From an uncultured Armatimonadota bacterium (GTDB lineage Bacteria; Armatimonadota; Fimbriimonadia; Fimbriimonadales; Fimbriimonadaceae): a stretch of DNA of 27,786 nucleotides. The translations under genes and the position numbers were made by a program. Of this stretch, positions 23,909 to 27,786 are shown one piece after another (within the stretch, counting starts at the first letter, position 1; each line of letters opens with the position of its first letter). The stretch is taken from NCBI GenBank assembly GCA_946478935.1, contig CAMLEL010000001.1, forward strand, positions 1 to 27,786, in the 5' to 3' direction. The notes under the pieces were generated by a model. It was given only the letters and a program-made list of their open reading frames with translations. It had not been told where the DNA came from and ran no database searches.

Positions 23909-24379
23909 ATGGAGGAAGAGTTGCAACCAAATACAAGTTCATCAGGAGACTTTGTCGCCGATAAGATCATGGCGATCTTGGTCTTCATTGGCGCGGCGTG
24001 CGGATTGTGCGGCGGTTTGATGTTAGCCGGCGTCTCTGGCTTTGTCGGAGCGTTGGGCGCCGCTGGAGCCGCCAGTGGCGGTGGAACAGATGCCGCCGCA
24101 GTAGCCGGATTTGGCGGCCTGGGCGTCGTCTTCGGCATCGCCTACATCATCCTCGCTGTCTTTGCGGTCATTGGCGCCATTGGAATGCTGCAAACTCGAC
24201 GCAAAGGATTTACCCAGGTCATGATGGTGATGGGAATTCTTGCCATTCTTAGCCTGGTCGGACTTATCATGTGGCGAACAGGATTCAGTGGAATCACCGG
24301 ATTGGTTATCGACCTCGCTCTCGCCGGCTATTGCTGGGGACGATTAAACGGAAAGATCGGCCCAGAGATTCCTGCTTAG
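23909..24379 (+). CDS. Hypothetical membrane protein
   Basis: From the ATG at 23909 the product is 156 residues, beginning MEEELQPNTSSSGDFVADK. An in-frame TTG at 23864 would add 15 residues with no support. There are about four membrane helices, the first (IMAILVFIGAACGLCGGLML) followed by a very Gly/Ala-rich stretch (GFVGALGAAGAASGGG), then IAYIILAVFAVIGAIGML, VMMVMGILAILSLVGLIMW and GLVIDLALAGYCW. I do not recognise the family; it recalls generic DUF4064-like small membrane proteins. It has no SD and lies 57 bp after the DUF5658 gene. Confidence 0.6.
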   Translation: MEEELQPNTSSSGDFVADKIMAILVFIGAACGLCGGLMLAGVSGFVGALGAAGAASGGGTDAAAVAGFGGLGVVFGIAYIILAVFAVIGAIGMLQTRRKGFTQVMMVMGILAILSLVGLIMWRTGFSGITGLVIDLALAGYCWGRLNGKIGPEIPA

Positions 24380-24390
24380 TCGCAAAGCTT

Positions 24391-24396
24391 CATAAT
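24391..24396 (+). promoter_or_regulatory. Candidate -10 box for yggS (leaderless type)
   Basis: CATAAT (5 of 6 match) ends 8 nt before the yggS ATG at 24405, with no SD. It partly overlaps the palindrome at 24395-24422. Confidence 0.35.
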
Positions 24397-24422
24397 TCCT
24401 GGCGATGGACATCGCCAGGAAT
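24395..24422. promoter_or_regulatory. Perfect 13-bp-arm palindrome over the yggS start codon
   Basis: ATTCCTGGCGATG (24395-24407) and CATCGCCAGGAAT (24410-24422) are perfect complements with GA between them. The arm includes the ATG at 24405-24407. In RNA this gives a stem of about 12 bp with a GGAC loop, hiding the start codon; in DNA it is a near-ideal operator-type site. No T-tract follows, so a terminator is less likely. Confidence 0.8.
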
Positions 24423-25055
24423 CTCACACTAATTCGCGATAGAATTTCGCGAGCCTGCGAATCGGTCGACCGAGATCCTAGCGACATTGTTTTGGTTGCC
24501 GTGACCAAATCCGTCGATATCGATACGATCAAGTCAGCCTATGATTTGGGGTTGCGTGTGTTCGGTGAGAGTCGACTCCAAGAAGCCGAGCCAAAGATTG
24601 AGTATTTGCCGATCGATATCGAATGGCACTTCATCGGACATCTCCAGTCCAATAAGGCCAAGAAGGTTGCCAATCTTTTCGATGCCATACAAACCTTGGA
24701 TTCAGAAGGGCAGCTGAGGGAGATTGAGAAGTCCGATCGCCGAATCGAAGGCTTCATCGAAGTGAATATTGCTAATGAGGCGCAAAAAGCAGGCATTTTG
24801 ACCGAGTCGCTTGACGATTTTGCACAATCCATCATAAACTATCCCAAAGTTCATTTGTCCGGGCTGATGACAATCGGGCCTGCGACAGACGATTTGGATC
24901 TATCGCGAAAGCACTTTCGCGAACTGAATCATCTCGGAAGTCGTTTAGGAATATCGAAGCTCAGTATGGGAATGAGCCAAGACTTTGAAGTGGCGATCCA
25001 GGAAGGAGCGACCCACATCCGAGTCGGATCAGCGATCTTTGGATCGCGAAGTTAG
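24405..25055 (+). CDS. yggS: YggS-family pyridoxal phosphate homeostasis protein
   Basis: This 216-residue protein is the PLP-binding, non-catalytic alanine-racemase-like barrel that buffers vitamin B6 and affects amino-acid and keto-acid pools. It shows VLVAVTKSVDID with the PLP-lysine Lys35, LGLRVFGESRLQEAEPK, WHFIGHLQSNKAKK, IEVNIANEAQKAG, LSGLMTIGP, LSMGMSQDFEVAIQEGATHIRVGSAIFG (C-terminal phosphate-binding part, in pieces). Length is normal. MDIARNLTLIRDRI matches the usual N-terminus, so the ATG at 24405 is likely right even though it lies inside a perfect palindrome. It precedes sepF by 15 bp, the same pairing as in Firmicutes and Actinobacteria. Confidence 0.93.
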   Translation: MDIARNLTLIRDRISRACESVDRDPSDIVLVAVTKSVDIDTIKSAYDLGLRVFGESRLQEAEPKIEYLPIDIEWHFIGHLQSNKAKKVANLFDAIQTLDSEGQLREIEKSDRRIEGFIEVNIANEAQKAGILTESLDDFAQSIINYPKVHLSGLMTIGPATDDLDLSRKHFRELNHLGSRLGISKLSMGMSQDFEVAIQEGATHIRVGSAIFGSRS

Positions 25056-25056
25056 C

Positions 25057-25062
25057 AAGGAG
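25057..25062 (+). promoter_or_regulatory. Strong ribosome-binding site of sepF
   Basis: AAGGAG sits 8 nt before the ATG at 25071 and fixes that start over the in-frame TTG at 25065, which is only 2 nt from it. It is the clearest SD in the window. Confidence 0.85.
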
Positions 25063-25070
25063 TATTGGTC

Positions 25071-25487
25071 ATGGAAGAGATGGTTCTCCAGGAAAAGCCT
25101 GGTATTTTTTCGCGGTTGGCAGGGATGTTGACTCGCCAAAACGATGAGTTCGCCGACGAGTTCGAAGGCGACGCGACCCCCGAGCATCGGGCATACACCG
25201 CCAAGTCGCTTGCGCGCTACACGATCACAGTCCGACGCCAAATCGTTTCTTTCGAAGATGCGATGGCAGCGGCGAACGGTCTGAAATGTGGCGAACAGCA
25301 GATCCTCAATTTGTCTTCCACCGAGGCTGCACTACGCCAGAAGATCGTGGACTTCATGTGCGGCGTGAACTATGCCCAAGAAGGAACATGGGAAGAAATC
25401 GGCGAGAATATCTTCCTTGTCGTTCCAGGCAACGCATATGTGGAAGTGGCTCCGGCGACTCCCCGCATGAACGCGGCTCGAAACTGA
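25071..25487 (+). CDS. sepF: Cell division protein SepF
   Basis: SepF binds the FtsZ C-terminus and anchors the Z ring to the membrane. The 138-residue protein has an N-terminal helix that could bind membrane (MEEMVLQEKPGIFSRLAGML, amphipathic), a linker, and the SepF/DUF552 domain (about 60-125): SFEDAMAAANGLKCGEQQILNLSS, RQKIVDFMCGVNYAQEGTWEEIGENIFLVVPGNAYVEV (in parts). These match the family pattern of nucleic FxDAxxxAxxLKxxxxVxxNL and (R)IVDFxxGxxYA. It follows yggS by 15 bp and ends at a strong hairpin. FtsZ and MurC-like genes are not in view. Confidence 0.9.
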   Translation: MEEMVLQEKPGIFSRLAGMLTRQNDEFADEFEGDATPEHRAYTAKSLARYTITVRRQIVSFEDAMAAANGLKCGEQQILNLSSTEAALRQKIVDFMCGVNYAQEGTWEEIGENIFLVVPGNAYVEVAPATPRMNAARN

Positions 25488-25496
25488 ATCAAATCG

Positions 25497-25524
25497 TTCG
25501 GGGCTGCCCTCCGGTAGCCCCGAA
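25497..25524. terminator. Bidirectional hairpin between sepF and the exonuclease gene
   Basis: TTCGGGGCTGCC (25497-25508) pairs with GGTAGCCCCGAA (25513-25524) over 12 bp (one G-U) with a CTCC loop. It fills nearly the whole 37-bp gap between convergent genes, and the right arm ends next to the minus-strand stop at 25525. The T-tract is poor on the plus side (CTAAATCAG) and modest on the minus side (GATTTGATT). A two-way terminator is the natural reading. Confidence 0.7.
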
Positions 25525-26286
25525 CTAAATCAGCCCCGCACTCTTCAGCGTGTGCTCTTGAAGTCGTTCGTAGGCCACTTCGGCCAATTTCTCCAAATTC
25601 ACCACGTCTTCACGGTTGTAGGCGATCAGGCGTTCAAGCGCGTAATCATCCCGATTTCGCTCGTATCGCTGCCACAGCAGAATAGCGTCATAGCCGCTTA
25701 GTCCGTCGGTTTCGGGGCTGCGCATGATCCCAAACTGCTTCTCGATACGCTTCAAGCCGCCGCGGATGTCGACGCGCCGCAGGGTCGGGCACAAATCCAG
25801 ATGAATCTGGTCGAACCGCAGTCCTGAAAAGTGCTTCTGCAACACCGGGAGATCGAAACTGGCGCCAAAGAATGTGACGATCATGCTGTACCGCGAGATG
25901 ATGTCTCGAAAGTTCTCCAAGTCCTGTCCACGCACCAAGCATCGGAACTCGTTGCCGTCATAGAGTCCGATCGTCGTGATCGAATTGGCGCCTTGCCCTC
26001 CGTCTGTTTCGATGTCCAGGTAAACGCACGAAGATCGAAACTGGGGAAACGCACGCCACGCTTCACGCATTCCAAGGCCCTTGGTAAAGAACTGATGATG
26101 ACCTGAGTCCAGCGACTTGACGCTTGAATGGACGATCTTCCGGAACATTTCGCGATCGGCATTGCCAATCTTGAACCTCGACACATCTTCCAGGTAGTGG
26201 GTCCAAGAATTGCACCCCTGCATCCATAGGGACGCTTCTGTTTCCAACCCAACTCCTGGAATATGGACGAAAGTTTGCGGAAGCAA
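25525..26286 (-). CDS. YprB-like DEDD 3'-5' exonuclease/ribonuclease H-like protein
   Basis: The 253-residue protein begins with a helix-hairpin-helix-like segment (TFVHIPGVGLETEASLWMQGCNSW, in two parts) and then a DEDD ribonuclease-H fold: YLDIETDG (Asp91, Glu93), VTFFGASFDLPVL (Asp145) and YNREDVVNL (Tyr223, Asp227), that is DEDDy-like. This is the pattern of YprB/RNase_H_2 proteins, which act on nucleic acids; the exact substrate is unknown. The start is TTG at 26286, immediately after the TAG of the upstream gene, with AAGGG 4 nt upstream as SD. It ends at the shared hairpin facing sepF. Confidence 0.8.
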   Translation of the reverse strand: MLPQTFVHIPGVGLETEASLWMQGCNSWTHYLEDVSRFKIGNADREMFRKIVHSSVKSLDSGHHQFFTKGLGMREAWRAFPQFRSSCVYLDIETDGGQGANSITTIGLYDGNEFRCLVRGQDLENFRDIISRYSMIVTFFGASFDLPVLQKHFSGLRFDQIHLDLCPTLRRVDIRGGLKRIEKQFGIMRSPETDGLSGYDAILLWQRYERNRDDYALERLIAYNREDVVNLEKLAEVAYERLQEHTLKSAGLI

Positions 26287-26904
26287 CTAGCCCTTGCCGC
26301 CGCTTTTGGCCTTGTTTATCTCTTCTCTCGTCTTGACCGAATTCGGATCGACACCAAACTGCTGCTCAGGGATACCCACACTCACGCCGTAATTGCCCCA
26401 ATACTTCTTCTTGGCAGGATCGAACCAATAAAGACCGGTGTCGAGGTTTTTGTCGAACTCTCCGTAGAGTCGAATGAACCCGTTGCCGTTGAATTTGGCA
26501 TTGAGATTGCGCCCGAACCATTGAATTGCCCGGAAGCTGCCCTTGACGGTCAGCTTGCCCGTCCCAAACCAAACTTCCTTGCCTTTCTCTTTGTTGACGT
26601 ACTCGCGCCGTACGTTGCCTTCAGGAACCACGGAGCCGTTCATTTCGCTTACCAGCACGCTTCCCGTAAAGGTCATTGTCAGGTCACCGCTTGGCAGAAC
26701 GTCTCCCCTGGGAAGAATCTTGAAGCTGCCGACATTGGTTTGAAACCAGAATTCGTCTCGATCGGCCGAGACCTTCATCTTCGTATAGTCAGGTGGGACG
26801 TACTTCACCGGTCCCTGAGCGATGACGACAGCGGCGCCAATCGCGACGATTCCCGATGCAATCGCGAGTTTTCTGAGGTCTTTGGAACGAGTGATGAACG
26901 TCAT
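26287..26904 (-). CDS. Hypothetical exported protein
   Basis: The 205-residue protein starts MTFITRSKDLRKLAIASGIV, followed by AIGAAVVIAQ, a signal peptide or N-terminal anchor. The rest is soluble and beta-rich: FWFQTNVGSFKIL, LTMTFTGSVLVSEMNG, EVWFGTGKLTVKG, IQWFGRNLNAKFNG, FIRLYGEFDKNLDTGLYWF, then a charged tail. The alternating strands loosely recall LptA/OstA-like folds, but I cannot place it in a family. It has no SD; TAAAAT ends 7 nt before the ATG. It is directly followed by the exonuclease gene (0 bp gap), and is divergent from ccmE. Confidence 0.65.
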   Translation of the reverse strand: MTFITRSKDLRKLAIASGIVAIGAAVVIAQGPVKYVPPDYTKMKVSADRDEFWFQTNVGSFKILPRGDVLPSGDLTMTFTGSVLVSEMNGSVVPEGNVRREYVNKEKGKEVWFGTGKLTVKGSFRAIQWFGRNLNAKFNGNGFIRLYGEFDKNLDTGLYWFDPAKKKYWGNYGVSVGIPEQQFGVDPNSVKTREEINKAKSGGKG

Positions 26905-26911
26905 CGTGGTA

Positions 26912-26917
26912 ATTTTA
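26912..26917 (-). promoter_or_regulatory. Candidate -10 box (leaderless type) for the exported hypothetical
   Basis: TAAAAT (5 of 6 match) ends 7 nt before the ATG at 26904, without an SD; transcription would start on or beside the ATG. No convincing -35. Confidence 0.4.
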
Positions 26918-26977
26918 TCTCACTGGGTTTAACGGCTACACCGTTTTGCGGCGTAGATAGCGTTGCCAAGATCCGCC

Positions 26978-27364
26978 ATGAAGATACGATTTGGTCCAAT
27001 ATTCACGGTTCTTCTCGTGGCCGCAGCCATCATCGGCGTCTCGGTGGCATTCATTGCTAACGCCAGCCCATACGTTTCAGTTTCCGAAGCCCGCAATTCG
27101 GGTGCCAACAATGTACATTTGAAGGGATTTCTTGACAAATCCAGCGTCGCCAACGATTTGAAGAGCCGAAAGCTGCGGTTCCGTATCCGCGACGAGAAGG
27201 GTGAATCCATCGAAGTTGTATATAGCGGCGCCCCACCGCAAGATATGAGTCAGGCGACCGAAATCGTCGCGATCGGCTCGATGCAGGGTGACGAGTTCCA
27301 TTCCAGCAAGCTGCTGATCAAGTGTCCTTCCAAGTACGAGGGTACGGACAAGGCGAAGATTTAG
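26978..27364 (+). CDS. ccmE: Cytochrome c maturation heme chaperone CcmE (Cys variant)
   Basis: CcmE carries heme on the periplasmic side to CcmF for attachment to apocytochrome c. The 128-residue protein has one N-terminal membrane anchor (about 7-27), then the OB-fold: VSVSEARNS, VHLKGFLDKSSVA, LRFRIRDEKGESIEVVYSGAPPQDM, EIVAIGSMQGDEFHSSKLLIK. The heme-attachment motif, usually HxxxY after LLAK, reads CPSKY, with Cys116 and Tyr120. CxxxY variants are known from some Ccm systems (e.g. Desulfovibrio and archaea), so this may be functional. I take the ATG at 26978 over the in-frame TTG at 26963. ccmF follows after 1 bp. CcmA-D and CcmG-H are not in the window. Confidence 0.9.
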   Translation: MKIRFGPIFTVLLVAAAIIGVSVAFIANASPYVSVSEARNSGANNVHLKGFLDKSSVANDLKSRKLRFRIRDEKGESIEVVYSGAPPQDMSQATEIVAIGSMQGDEFHSSKLLIKCPSKYEGTDKAKI

Positions 27365-27365
27365 C

Positions 27366-27786
27366 GTGGAGAACCAACTTCCTCCGATGCCCGATGCGCC
27401 TGCGTGGGGGATGCTTGCCGGTTCCGCCGGGAAAATCCTTATTTTCGTGGCGATCGCCTGTTTCCTGATCGCCGCCATTGGCTGGGGCTTACGCCGCGCG
27501 GCAATCGGAAAGCTTGGTTTTTCGTTGGGGTCCCTTGCACTCTTTGGCGCCTTCGGCTGCCTGGCAAGCCTGTTCCTGGGCAATCAGTTTCAGTATGAGT
27601 ATGTTTTCAGTCACTCCGAGGCCAATCTAGCCACGAAGTACAAGATCGCGGCTATCTGGTCTGGCCAGCAGGGTTCCTTCCTACTTTGGGCCGTGTGCTC
27701 GGCCATCTTTGGATTGCTGGCGGCAAGACTCACTGGCACCTATCGGCGGTGGTTCACGATTCCTTATGCCTTGTTCTTGGGTTCCC
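27366..27786 (+). CDS. ccmF: Cytochrome c-type biogenesis protein CcmF (partial, N-terminal part)
   Basis: This is the start of a CcmF/CcsA-family heme lyase component that receives heme from CcmE. I translated from GTG 27366, 1 bp after ccmE stop, to the window edge (140 codons). The N-terminus is followed by membrane helices (ILIFVAIACFLIAAIGW, LGSLALFGAFGCLASLFLG), then the family-specific NQFQYEYVFSHSEANLATKY and KIAAIWSGQQGSFLLWA, which includes the WSGQxGSxLLW motif. ATG at 27387 is a possible alternative start, seven codons in; it has GGAG 15 nt upstream. The WWD domain lies beyond the edge. The ccmE-ccmF junction implies a single operon. Confidence 0.9.
   Translation, partial: MENQLPPMPDAPAWGMLAGSAGKILIFVAIACFLIAAIGWGLRRAAIGKLGFSLGSLALFGAFGCLASLFLGNQFQYEYVFSHSEANLATKYKIAAIWSGQQGSFLLWAVCSAIFGLLAARLTGTYRRWFTIPYALFLGS

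Noticed and set aside
26263..27060. 265-codon open frame on the plus strand
   Set aside because: It runs opposite to the exported hypothetical and the start of the exonuclease gene and overlaps ccmE. Those genes have signal peptides, catalytic motifs or clear homology; this frame has no recognisable domain.
1..27786. CRISPR arrays, tRNA or rRNA genes, insertion sequences and prophage
   Set aside because: I looked for regularly spaced direct repeats, tRNA-like folds in the gaps, and transposase or integrase motifs. None was found.

Overview
The window is densely coded (28 genes, no gene-free stretch over about 170 bp) and looks chromosomal. Gram-negative-type features (predicted outer-membrane beta-barrel, CcmE/CcmF cytochrome c maturation, many signal peptides) occur beside features usual in Terrabacteria (yggS-sepF division pair, class III cyclase/STAND/TPR regulator, HAF-repeat secreted protein, DUF5658). 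This fits a diderm Terrabacteria lineage. My best guess is Armatimonadota, Fimbriimonas-like; this is inference from gene content, with no rRNA or marker search. Many starts are GTG or TTG, and several genes lack a Shine-Dalgarno (SD) sequence but carry a -10-like box just upstream of the start.

Layout. 1-2823 (minus): chemosensory operon cheW-cheA-HDOD protein (last one cut by the window edge). 2907-3710 (+): Cof-type HAD phosphatase. 3751-7312 (+): three exported proteins in a row, namely an Ig-like protein, a PorV/FadL-like beta-barrel, and a TPR-like plus caspase-fold protein that has lost its catalytic residues. 7309-12186 (minus): EamA transporter, alpha/beta hydrolase-like protein without its nucleophile, grpE, glmM and coaX, tightly packed or overlapping. 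12257-13531 (+): short PilB/GspE ATPase. 13561-17492 (minus): AT-richer two-gene operon, HAF-repeat secreted protein then an 883-residue adenylate cyclase/STAND/TPR protein. 17662-18213 (+): DUF4142 protein. 18316-20362 (minus): pdhA-pdhB (E1 alpha and beta). 20523-22910 (minus): SDF-family symporter then a GH76-like hydrolase. 22998-25487 (+): thioredoxin-like protein, DUF5658 protein, small membrane protein, yggS, sepF, ending at a strong hairpin shared with the convergent operon 25525-26904 (minus: hypothetical exported protein, then YprB-like DEDD exonuclease). 26978-end (+): ccmE and the start of ccmF.

How the genes fit together. CheW/CheA/HDOD and PilB could belong to a pilus or surface-motility programme. 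The 3751-7312 trio is an exported module; a PorV-like barrel beside a caspase-fold protein recalls the PorU-PorV pair of type IX secretion, but the caspase domain here looks like a pseudoenzyme. The most notable points are that trio, the CcmE with Cys instead of the heme-binding His, the 13-bp-arm palindrome over the yggS start codon, the recurring leaderless-type promoter spacing, and the HAF/cyclase-STAND operon.
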